A stretch of DNA of 11,383 bases from Lobulomyces angularis (taxonomy: Eukaryota; Chytridiomycota; Chytridiomycetes; Lobulomycetales; Lobulomycetaceae), in the NCBI GenBank assembly GCA_027604685.1, contig JADHYX010000274.1, forward strand, positions 7,347 through 18,729. The letters run 5' to 3'. Positions 1 through 7,590 of the stretch are shown here, piece by piece. The notes under the pieces are model-generated. The model was not told where the DNA came from, did not search any database, and saw nothing but the letters and a program-made list of their open reading frames with translations. The translations under genes and the position numbers were made by a program. The first letter of the stretch is position 1; each line of letters opens with the position of its first letter.

Positions 1-13
1 AAAAAAAAAAAAA
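1..13. repeat. Poly(A) tract at the left end of the window
   Basis: The window opens with 13 consecutive A residues and then continues A-rich to about 74, where the left zinc-finger gene ends. With the T run at the other end, this suggests an assembly edge at a homopolymer. No biological role is implied. Confidence 0.8.
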
Positions 14-74
14 TTAAAAATGGTATTAATTTACAACAATAAAAACAAAAATACAAAGAATAAAAATTTTTTTT

Positions 75-1013
75 TTAAGTGTAAGTCAATCTCTTTTCAT
101 TATTATTGGTTTTTAAGCAGTCGGTGTAGTGCGCGCTAAACTTAAAATTATCTTCAAAGTTTTGAAAACAGAGTGAGCAGCTTTTTTTTATTTCAACGTT
201 GTGGATCTTTAGATGGTGTCTCTTTAAGTCAAACTTTCTCAAAAATTTCAGATAACAAAAGTTGCACTTGAAATTTTTTTTTTGAGTATGTAAAATCTGA
301 TGTGACTTTAGATTGGATTTTCTCTTGAAAACTTTATTGCATTTTTCGAAAGTGCATCGAAAGATTTCTGATGGGGGATTCAATTCTTTGTTTTCAATAT
401 CTGGTGAAGACTGTGTATTTGCTGACCTTTCTGACAGTGTCGGTGACAACGGTGATGATAAAGAAAGCGGTTGCTTGGTTGTTGATAAAGGTGGTATTAA
501 TGAGAAAGGCTCCTTGATTGTTGTAATGGCTGGTGGGATATCTTGGGAAAAGCACTGATTTCCTATCGATAAGAATTCAGCTACTGTAAGTTCTGTAACT
601 TTTTTAGCGGTATTGTTGTTATGAAGGGTAGTATCCTTGAGTACTGCAATCTGGTCATCAAGGGTGGCATAAAAGTTGTATCCAACACTGTCGAAATTAT
701 TGAAATTTGTGACAGAAGTCTGTGATAAACGGTTTTTTTGTAAAGAGGAAATCGAGTTCTTTTGGATATGGTTAATATTTTCCAGTTTTACGTCAAGTTT
801 TTGCTGGGACTGGGAAAAGAGTTGCTTGAACTGATAGTCATAAGGGAAGAACTGCTTTTCCAAATAATCAATTTCATTGGTGTTGTAGAGAGCAGAGGAC
901 ATAGGATTAGGAATGTTGTGAGGGAGGTACTGATCAGAGTGTGTGAAAGGGTTAATGGAAAAAGATGGATAGTTATGAAGTAGAAGGTGATTTGATGTCA
1001 TTGGGAGAGTCAT
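75..1013 (-). CDS. C2H2 zinc-finger protein, probable transcription factor (intronless, 312 aa)
   Basis: A single uninterrupted minus-strand frame runs from an ATG at 1013 to TAA at 77-75. Three zinc-binding units sit at the C-terminus. Finger 1 is C220-x4-C225-x12-H238-x3-H242. Finger 2 is C250-x2-C253-x12-H266-x4-H271. Finger 3 is C279-x2-C282-x12-H295-x3-C299, a C2HC variant. Fingers 1 and 2 are joined by a seven-residue linker of classical length (HTQKKNF), so they probably bind DNA as a pair. The first 215 residues are low-complexity and rich in Asn, Ser, Gln, Leu and Pro. They contain a degenerate 13-residue duplication (165-177 and 178-190). The start context has A at -3; a second Met at position 6 is possible. 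Finger 1 shares the NLKSH helix with the zinc-finger gene at 7591-8789, so the two may be paralogues. Zinc binding is well supported; a nuclear regulatory role is inferred. Confidence 0.9.
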   Translation of the reverse strand: MTLPMTSNHLLLHNYPSFSINPFTHSDQYLPHNIPNPMSSALYNTNEIDYLEKQFFPYDYQFKQLFSQSQQKLDVKLENINHIQKNSISSLQKNRLSQTSVTNFNNFDSVGYNFYATLDDQIAVLKDTTLHNNNTAKKVTELTVAEFLSIGNQCFSQDIPPAITTIKEPFSLIPPLSTTKQPLSLSSPLSPTLSERSANTQSSPDIENKELNPPSEIFRCTFEKCNKVFKRKSNLKSHQILHTQKKNFKCNFCYLKFLRKFDLKRHHLKIHNVEIKKSCSLCFQNFEDNFKFSAHYTDCLKTNNNEKRLTYT

Positions 1014-1021
1014 TGTAAGTT

Positions 1022-1035
1022 AAAGCGGAAAGCGG
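1022..1035 (-). promoter_or_regulatory. Tandem CCGCTTT motif next to the zinc-finger start codon
   Basis: AAAGCGG occurs twice head to tail on the plus strand. In the direction of the gene ending at 1013 this reads CCGCTTTCCGCTTT and ends 8 nt before the ATG. Twelve bases of it (GCTTTCCGCTTT) recur in the same orientation relative to the gene at 7248-7259, upstream of the second zinc-finger gene. It stands out in such A/T-rich sequence. A factor-binding site or 5' UTR element is inferred; no factor is identified. Confidence 0.35.
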
Positions 1036-1895
1036 TTAATTTATATTTGAAGGTATTATTTCCAGTTTAGTAGCTAAAATATGTGTAAATTGTAGGTATT
1101 GAGTGTAAAGTACAAAAATAAAAATTGCAAGATTTTTAAGTAAAACTTTTAGTAGTTTCTATTTTTTATTTTTTTCTGTAATTTAAGTTGTTGAGGAAAA
1201 AATAAAAAAAAAAATTAAAATTTTATTGATCTGGAGGTTGTTTAAATACAGGTTTTTTTTTTTAAGTTTTTTAATGGACGACTTTTGCAGCTATTTAAGA
1301 GAAACTCTAAATTTTTTCTAAGTGATGCAGAAAATTGATGCCCGAGCCATTTGCCACCGGACCCGAGCATTGGGGTGGCTGTAGGAAGTTGTAGAGAAAA
1401 AGTTTTGTTCAAAAGTTACAGCAGATGTTGGTGGAACTTGACCAGAAGATTCAGAAGAATCGTTTTGCGTTCTTTTTTTGTCGCTAGCATCGTTTTTGCG
1501 GTTTTTTTTGGTTTTTTGTGGTGTTAAAGTACCCCTTTGGGCTTGTTCAAGCCACAAATAACAAGCAGTGAAATTAGAAAAGATTTATACAAAAAATTTA
1601 AATATAACTTACTAGAATTGATTTATCACTATAGATTTAGCATAGATTTACACCAGCGTTTTTTCATAGAATTAGGATGGAGTTACTGTATAGATTGAAG
1701 CAAACAAAAACACTAATTTTGATGTATAGTTCCATTTCGAATTCATTTACGATTACAGAAGCGTGTTTCAATCTTTCCAACCCAGAGCTCTGTGATCGGT
1801 AAATTAGCGCTCATGTTACAGGAACAGTGTATCTTGGTGGATGATCATCTTAAAATCTTGGCATAGGCATTCGGAGTTGTGGAGTTTTGACTTGA

Positions 1896-1928
1896 CAGGA
1901 TACCTCAAATATCACTCAAGTATCCCTG
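1896..1928. repeat. Imperfect inverted repeat (hairpin)
   Basis: CAGGATAC at 1896-1903 can pair with GTATCCCTG at 1920-1928, leaving one bulged C and a 16-nt loop. It lies in the G+C-richer patch of the left intergenic region. The stem is short enough to be chance. Confidence 0.3.
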
Positions 1929-1961
1929 TTCGCGGAATTCGTAAATTAAACTCAAGCGCTG

Positions 1962-2004
1962 TTCAAGTAAAAACAAGCAAAATTAATGTGCAATTCAAGT
2001 AAAA
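1962..2004 (+). repeat. Short direct repeat TTCAAGTAAAA
   Basis: The 11-mer TTCAAGTAAAA occurs at 1962-1972 and again at 1994-2004, 32 bp apart. A related CTCAAGTAT lies at 1913-1921. No function is suggested. Confidence 0.35.
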
Positions 2005-2378
2005 TATATGTAAAAATTATGATTAAATTCAGTATTTTTTAAAAAAATTAATGTCAACAAAAAAAAAAATTAAAAAAAAAAAAATAAATTAAATAAACTT
2101 TGTTTAAAAAAAAAAAGGATGAAAAAAAAAAGTAAATGAAAAAAAGGATGATGAAAAAAAAAAAAAATGGAGAACAAAATTATACAGCTTTTTTTTCAAT
2201 TAAATTTTTTTTTTGTTTTTTTGTTTTTTCACCCTTTTTTTCATTTATTTATTTTCACAATTTTCCTTCTAATTTGCTTGGCGAAGCAGAATTTCTTCTT
2301 TGTAAAAATTTTAAAATTTCAGCTTTTTGATCTCAAAACCCTAAAACCACCCAGACTCTATTTTTTTAAACTCAGCAG

Positions 2379-2384
2379 ACGCGT
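2379..2384. promoter_or_regulatory. ACGCGT (MCB-like) hexamer upstream of the coiled-coil gene
   Basis: This palindromic hexamer lies 110 bp before the ATG at 2494. ACGCGT is the core of the MCB element bound by the MBF complex in fungi and linked to G1/S transcription. The match is exact, but one hexamer is weak evidence. It gains some weight because the same word occurs 148 bp before the HSF gene start. Confidence 0.3.
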
Positions 2385-2493
2385 GTTTTTTCTTTAAAAC
2401 CTTTTTTTTTTATTATTAACAATAATTTCCCTTTTTTTTTTTTTTTTTTTTTTAAATTTGTCGAATTTTAACATACAGAAAATAATATAAAAA

Positions 2494-3745
2494 ATGAATT
2501 TAATAAAAAAGAAGATTAATCTAACACAAGAATTAAAAGAACTAAATAAAACTTTAGAAAAATTTGAAATTGAAAGAGAAATAAAAAAAAAAAATTTTTT
2601 TGAAACTATCTTAAATGAAGATTTAAATCTGATTAAATTTTCTTCAGATTTTTTAAAAAACAAAAGGGATGTTGAAAAAATTGAAGAATCAAATCAACAC
2701 ACAATTCTTGAACAGGTTTAAAAAAAAAAAAAAAATAAAATAAATTAAATTTTATCAAATTTATTTTTTATTTTAATTTTTTTAACTAAAGGAAATAAAA
2801 TTTACTAAATCCATTAACCAAGAAAACTTTTGCATAAACAAAAGATTAATGTTGTCAGCATCTTCAACTTTATGTTCTTTAAAAACTGAAGAAATTGAAG
2901 AAGACATGATAACAAAAAATAAATTAAAAAAAAGTACCTCTGACTTTAATTTTTTTAAAAGATCATCAAACTCCTTAGATGATATCAGCACCTGCAAATT
3001 GGGTTCATCTGATACACTTTCTTCTCAGGTAAAAAACAATAAATAAATTAAAAAAAAATTCAATATATATTTTTTATTTTTATTTTTGGATAGTCTTCTT
3101 CCCAATCTGAAATAGCCATACAAGAATTAGTCCAATTTCAACAACTAAGGATGGAAAAAAAAATTGAAAGGGAAAAATATAAAGACTTTTTAAGGGAAAA
3201 AAATTTAATTTATTTAAAATCAATATCTAATTGTAAGCAAAAAAAAAAAAATTTTTTTTCTTTTATTTTGTTTTTATTTATTAGTAAGTGAAAAAAATTT
3301 TGATAATGCTGATTCATCAAATGACATCCCACAAGAAAATATTGATTTACCAACAGTTCAATCAATTCAAAAAGAAGTACTTGAGACAGAAATAGACTTT
3401 ATTTTAAATGAAATGGTAAAGTGTAGCGACCCATTAGAAGATAATCCAGTTGAGGTAGAAAATGCTGAAATCATTGAAGCGGAGGTCGATAACTTACAAA
3501 TTGCAAACGACAAATGTACACCAATAAACGAATGTATAAAATTTTCTGTTTCACTTGACAAAGTAATCCTGGAGAGGGAACTTTCCAAAACAATATCTCA
3601 ACTAAAAAATCAAACCGAAGTGGATAATCCTAATGTTAATTTTAGCTACAGCATTTCAGATAAAGTTGATACAAATGAAAATTCTGATGGTGAATTTATG
3701 GTTGAAAGTATTGAAGTTGTATTAAAATTAAAAAAGAAAAACTGA
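2494..3745 (+). CDS. Hypothetical coiled-coil protein, four exons, 352 aa
   Basis: The exons are 2494-2715, 2792-3028, 3094-3232 and 3285-3745, totalling 1059 nt. Three GT-AG introns (76, 65 and 52 bp) keep one open frame to TGA at 3743-3745. The ATG has an A-rich context. I do not recognise a family. Residues 5-40 are Lys/Glu/Leu-rich with coiled-coil character. Residues 75-153 are Ser-rich and probably disordered. Residues 160-195 form a second charged helical stretch. From about 200 the chain is acidic and ends in a Lys-rich tail. There is no signal peptide, membrane segment or catalytic motif. The neighbouring LRR gene converges on it and gives no functional clue. An ACGCGT hexamer 110 bp upstream hints at cell-cycle-linked expression. 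A structural or scaffold role would be a guess. The exon model is firmer than any function because the splice phases agree throughout. Confidence 0.75.
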
Positions 3746-4197
3746 AAAGAAATTAAATAATAATATATGTTTTTACGATAAAAAAAAAGAATTTTTTATA
3801 TTTTATATTTATTTACTCTAGAAAAAAAAATTAATTATTTTTTATAAAAGAAAGCTAAAAAAAAAAGGTATTATTGTGAGAAAGTAAAACTATTTATTAA
3901 GTAGTAAAATTAACTTGACAAAAAAAAATTTTGTTCTTAATTTTTTATAAAATAATAATAGATTTCAATTTTTACAAGTTTAATTTTCCATTATGTTGAG
4001 TTAATAAAAATACTAAATTTTGAAAGTGACAAACTTGGAAAAAAATAATTGATATATCTATCACCACAATATACTCTTTTTAGTTTAAAATAACTTTAAT
4101 ACTAAATGAATTTATTTTTTAATTTGCGTAAAAAAAAAAAAGGGTAATTATTTAATATAGAATAAAAAATAGGTAAAAATATATCTATATATTTAAT
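3746..4197. other. Convergent intergenic region, A/T-rich, nothing recognised
   Basis: This 452-bp stretch lies between the 3' ends of the coiled-coil gene and the LRR gene. It is almost entirely A and T, with many A and T runs. I see no open frame of note, no RNA gene and no repeat array. It presumably carries the 3' untranslated regions of both genes. Confidence 0.6.
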
Positions 4198-6380
4198 TCA
4201 AAACCCTTTAGTCATGCTTTGAAAACTAGTATTATTTTTACTGTATATTTTTTCATTTAAATTTTCCACTCGTTTTTTGTTACTTTTGTCTAATTTTTGT
4301 TCATGTTGTTCTTTCAAAAACATCAAAACTGCTTCGCATCCTTGTACAATGATAGGTTGAGGTGGGTTATCAAAGGGATTATCACCTAAATCCAATGACT
4401 ATACATATATTTATTTTTAGTATTATTTTTTTTTTAAAGTTAAATAAAAATAACTTTATATTATTTTTTTTTTTTTTTTTTTTACCTGTAAATTAGATAA
4501 ATTGTGCATTTCCGTTGGTAAAATATTTAATTTATTTCTACTTAAATCTAATTTATGTAGACTTTTTAATTCCCCCAATTCAGGTGGTAAAGTTGTTAGT
4601 AAGTTATGTCGTATTTCCAATACTTGTAAGGATTGCATACTCCTAAAAATATTAATAGTTTTTTAATTAGACACTTTTACTTTTTTTTTTGGTTTTTATT
4701 ACTTTATTGACGATGGAATGGATTCTAACTTATTTGAGTTTATCAAAAGTTTTACTAAATTTTTTAATAAACCCAACTCATCAGGTAGCAAAATTATTAA
4801 ATTATTATTAAGATCCAATTCCTTTAAGTTTTTTAATTCACAGATTTCATCAGGTAATGCTTCTAAATTATTGTTTCTAAAAAAAAATAAAATAATAAAA
4901 AAAAGAAAATGATAAAAAAAAAAAAAATTTGAATTAAAAAAAAAAAAGAAATTAATTATTTTTATACCCTAATGTTAAATATTGTAACTCTTGCATTTCT
5001 TTAATACTACTAGGTAAAGCAAAACTACTCAGTAGATTCTTTCTTAGGTCAAGAGTAACTAAAAATTTCAAGTTGCAAATAAATTCAGGTACTTTTTTTA
5101 GTGAACAACTATCCAAGTTTAATTTTTTTAAATTTACAATAAATTCCAAAAACAATGGAATTTCTTCTAAATTTTGATTTCCTTGTAAATTCAATTCTAC
5201 CAATCCTGTTAAATTTTTATAACTTGTTGGGATATTTGCAAGTAGAGTTTCTTCTAGATTTAAAATCTTTAGATTTGTCAACTTTGACAATGTCAATGGT
5301 AAGTCATCCAGTTTAGAATTTTTTGAGAGATTAAGGTTTTGTAGTTCAATCATTTCACCAACTTTGTTTTTTTAAAATAAAAAGAAAAAAATAATTATAA
5401 ATATTTTTTTTTGTTTTAATTTTTCATTATTTTAATTTTCTTAATATTATTATTATGTTTACTTGATTCAGGTACCGTCTTTAATAAATTTTCATGCAGA
5501 TCCAATTTTTGAAGTTTGATTAATTTTCCAAAATTATCTGGTAATTTATTTATGGAATTATTTGATAAATCCAAAGTCTATAAAAAAATATAATTTTAAT
5601 AAAAAAGTATTAAAAAACAATACAAAAAAAAAAAAATTAAAAAAATTTTTGTTATACTTTTAAAGAGGTTAATTTCGAAAAATCAGGTGAAATAATTTTT
5701 ATTTTATTAAAACTTAGATTTAATTTTTCCAAGTCACATAATACTAGGAGAGAACCTGGTATATTTACTAAAGAATTATTATTTAAATTTAAAGTTTTCA
5801 AGTTTTTTAAGTTTTGGAACTCCTCTGGGATTTCTCTTTTTTTATAAAAAAAAAAAGAAAAGGTTTTAAAAAAAAAAAGTAATAATAAAAAAATAAATTT
5901 TTTTTGATTAGTTTTAATTTTTACTCTAATTGATTAAAACTCAAATCCAAAATTTTCAAGTTTTGTAACTGGCCAATTTTCGGAGTAATTGGGGAATAGA
6001 ATAGTCTGTTTTTTGAAGCGTTGATTTCAATGATGGAAATGGGTAAGTCAAAAGGAAAGGAGTTGATTGAGTTGATTGAAATATTAATTGTTTCTAACTG
6101 TTTAAAGTCTTCAATAAATTGAGGCAATTCTGATAAATTGTTTTCACTTAGATTTAATCTATCATCAAAGAAAAAAATATATATTTGTATTAATATATTA
6201 ATTTTAAAAAAATAAAAAGAAAAAAAAAAAATTTAAAAAAAAAGAAAAGCAAATAAAATACCTCTGTAAACGTTTACATTTTTTTAAAATTTTGGGTAAG
6301 AGCTTCAAATGTTTTTTTGATAAATCAATTTCAGTATTTTTTCGTTGTTTCCAAATAAAAAAAGACAGGGAGTTTCCCAT
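4198..6380 (-). CDS. Leucine-rich-repeat protein with predicted N-myristoylation, eight exons, 523 aa
   Basis: Minus-strand exons are 6380-6262, 6158-5925, 5835-5658, 5577-5463, 5361-4968, 4876-4703, 4642-4486 and 4398-4198 (1572 nt). Every junction is GT-AG and restores an LRR motif, which strongly supports the model. About 20 repeats of the LxxLxLxxNxLxxLP type, averaging 23 residues, fill residues 17-470. The last exon has the usual closing signature NPF..PP..I...G...VL.FL (464-486), then a Lys-rich tail to residue 523. The N-terminus is MGNSLS: Gly2 with Ser at position 6 fits the N-myristoylation consensus, and basic residues follow (KQRK, 11-14). A membrane-attached protein-interaction scaffold is therefore likely. 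The family is the Ras-group/SHOC2/LRRC57-like intracellular LRR type; no kinase, GTPase or cyclase domain is present. The start is the only ATG that gives this N-terminus; no in-frame upstream ATG is seen nearby. Confidence 0.88.
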
Positions 6381-6433
6381 TATTGACAAGAGTATTGATA
6401 ATAAAATATAGCCTTTTTTTTTTTATAAATAAG

Positions 6434-6560
6434 GTAGGATTTCTTTAACAAATTAGAGTAGTTTTTTTTAATAAATTAAATTAGCTTTTTGGATATAAAT
6501 TGCAGTAGATTTTTGATTGAAAATTAGCGTAGGATTTTTGATAATTAAGTTTATATTAGT
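6434..6560 (+). repeat. Degenerate tandem repeat with a 24-bp period
   Basis: GTAG occurs at 6434, 6458, 6505 and 6529, spacings of 24, 47 and 24. Each copy is followed by a variant of GATTTTTGAT or T-rich sequence and an AAATTAG-like end. A decayed unit fits near 6482 and a partial one near 6553, giving about five units. It lies 50-180 bp upstream of the LRR start codon, so it is in that gene's likely promoter or 5' UTR. Copies are diverged, indicating an old array. Confidence 0.5.
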
Positions 6561-6586
6561 TCATCAATGAATTAAAAATATTTATT

Positions 6587-6593
6587 TTTCGCG
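6587..6593 (-). promoter_or_regulatory. CGCGAAA (SCB-like) heptamer
   Basis: TTTCGCG on the plus strand is CGCGAAA on the minus strand, matching the fungal SCB consensus CRCGAAA. It lies about 207 bp upstream of the LRR start. It is a single short match, so its significance is uncertain. Confidence 0.2.
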
Positions 6594-6644
6594 TTTGTCA
6601 TTTGCTTGATGTACTATAGTGACACAAAAAATGACCAAAAAAAA

Positions 6645-6659
6645 TTTGCATTATGCAAA
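6645..6659. promoter_or_regulatory. 15-bp palindrome TTTGCAT-T-ATGCAAA
   Basis: Two perfect 7-bp half-sites surround one central base. The shape suits a site for a dimeric DNA-binding protein. It lies between the divergent LRR and zinc-finger genes, 265 bp from the LRR start. The factor is unknown. Confidence 0.3.
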
Positions 6660-6780
6660 AAAAAATTGTATTGGTTTCTCGATCCTACTTGTGATGTGCC
6701 ACACCTGATTGTCTAACATCGACCTGTTTTTTTTTTTTTGCATCATGAGGAAAAGATTTTGCAAAAATTCTTTTAGAATG

Positions 6781-6786
6781 ACGCGT
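6781..6786. promoter_or_regulatory. ACGCGT (MCB-like) hexamer
   Basis: This is an exact ACGCGT in the divergent promoter region, about 400 bp from the LRR start and 800 bp from the zinc-finger start. It is further from a start codon than the other two copies in the window, so it is weaker evidence. Confidence 0.2.
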
Positions 6787-7247
6787 TGCAATAAGAAAAT
6801 TAAAGTTGAACTTCTACTACAAAGTTTTGATGTATTTAAAAGCCCTACGAAAAACAGCGAACAAATTTGATGAATACAAACTTAAAATGAATAAAAACAG
6901 ATTTAAAATCAAAAATTATCTGCAACAAAAAATAGACATCAAAAAGAAAAGAAAAGCGGTTATACTGCGGAAATACTTTCTGGATAAAAAATTTCACTTT
7001 AAGGTTTTTTAAGTTGAGAAATGACGAATGCAGCCAGTTTTGGTTGAGAAAATTTACTCAGCAAGCAAAAACTTAAAAACATGGCGCTTTGATTTTCATG
7101 CAAAATTTTTCAAGCACTCTTTTTTTTCACTTCAAGGCAGATTCCAAGCGGAGGATACATCTTGGAGGCTTTCTTGTTTATGTTCCACACGAGATTTTTT
7201 TTTTCAAGGCGCAAAGCAAATTTCTCCTTACAAGTCCTGCCAGTGGA

Positions 7248-7337
7248 GCTTTCCGCTTTCTCGGTGCTTTAGGCTAGATTTTTTTTCTTTGCTATTTGTG
7301 TTGAGATTTCCGCAGTGCTATCCTTCTTAATTTCCGC
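7248..7337 (+). promoter_or_regulatory. Cluster of TTTCCGC heptamers upstream of the second zinc-finger gene
   Basis: TTTCCGC occurs at 7250-7256, 7307-7313 and 7331-7337, all in the direction of the downstream gene. A reverse copy (GCGGAAA) lies at 6967-6973. The first copy belongs to a 12-bp word, GCTTTCCGCTTT (7248-7259), also found immediately before the start of the other zinc-finger gene. Elsewhere I found the heptamer only at that site and once inside the coding region near 8105. Confidence 0.4.
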
Positions 7338-7424
7338 TTTTGTGTTGTTCATCAGCTTTTTTTTTTTCCTTGATTTTGTTCTTTCCTTTTGTTTTTCTAT
7401 ATATATAAAAATTAAAAATATTAA

Positions 7425-7539
7425 GTAAGTTGTTTTTCAACAGTGAGTAAAAAAAATGAAAAAATAAAAGAAGAATTATAATAATAATTTTGATAATAAC
7501 GATAATAATTTAATTTTAATTTATTCTCTCTTAATATAG
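7425..7539 (+). other. Possible 5' UTR intron of the second zinc-finger gene
   Basis: A strong donor (GTAAGT at 7425) and a good acceptor (pyrimidine-rich sequence ending ATATAG at 7539) bound a 115-bp A/T-rich segment. The acceptor is 51 bp before the ATG at 7591. An in-frame TAG at the acceptor and the lack of an upstream ATG that would join in frame suggest it interrupts untranslated sequence. Confidence 0.35.
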
Positions 7540-7590
7540 ATAAAGTCCTTCTTTTTGTACAGAGAGACAACTTTAATTAAAAAAAAAATT

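Larger units (their letters stand above)
1036..2493. other. Intergenic region, no convincing gene; G+C-richer patches
   Basis: About 1.45 kb separates two divergently transcribed genes. The outer parts are A/T homopolymer sequence, with a 22-T run at about 2431-2452. Two patches, near 1318-1560 and 1700-1960, are clearly less A/T-rich. The first holds an open minus-strand frame (1557-1318, 79 codons) without an ATG and matching no family I know. A good donor-like GTAAGT lies on the minus strand at 1611, but no multi-exon model stays open around it. The second patch contains a minus-strand ATG frame of only 23 codons and a short hairpin at 1896-1928. Possible readings are a decayed gene, an untranslated exon or a non-coding RNA; none can be shown here. 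Confidence 0.5.
6381..7424. other. Divergent promoter region between the LRR and second zinc-finger genes
   Basis: About 1 kb holds the 5' regions of two divergent genes. It contains a 24-bp-period repeat (6434-6560), SCB-like and MCB-like words, a 15-bp palindrome and a cluster of TTTCCGC heptamers, listed separately. Two plus-strand open stretches are present. One (ATG at 6830 to a stop at 7012, about 60 codons, Lys-rich) and one (ATG at 7028, 100 codons) match no family I know and are not linked by plausible splice sites. The part from about 6600 to 7340 is less A/T-rich than the flanks, so a non-coding RNA, untranslated exon or gene remnant is possible. Confidence 0.45.

Noticed and set aside
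1600..1960. Possible tRNA or small structured RNA
   Set aside because: I looked for the conserved tRNA T-arm (GGTTCGAATCC-like) and an acceptor stem and found neither; only one weak hairpin is present.
2101..2166. Repeated A-run plus GGATGA motif, also seen at about 11330
   Set aside because: The word AAAAGGATGAAAA recurs three times, but in A-run sequence such matches are expected and the positions share no context.
2040..2170. A-rich block as a retroposon poly(A) tail
   Set aside because: There is no adjoining reverse transcriptase or processed gene copy and no flanking target-site duplication. Similar A runs occur throughout the window.
2136..2400. Two overlapping Phe-rich plus-strand frames
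   Set aside because: They are translations of poly(T) tracts in different frames of the same DNA and give only Phe/Leu strings.
4718..4912. Plus-strand frame opposite LRR exon 6
   Set aside because: It is the antisense of a confidently modelled LRR exon and has no independent support.
6830..7012. Lys-rich short frame of about 60 codons
   Set aside because: A-rich DNA readily gives Lys/Asn-rich frames. There is no homology, no clear splice partner and no sign of selection.
7028..7330. 100-codon plus-strand frame before the second zinc-finger gene
   Set aside because: Although it has an ATG, its composition (Phe-, Cys- and Ser-rich from T-rich DNA) resembles no protein family and another frame is open over the same bases. 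It was kept only as part of the intergenic description.
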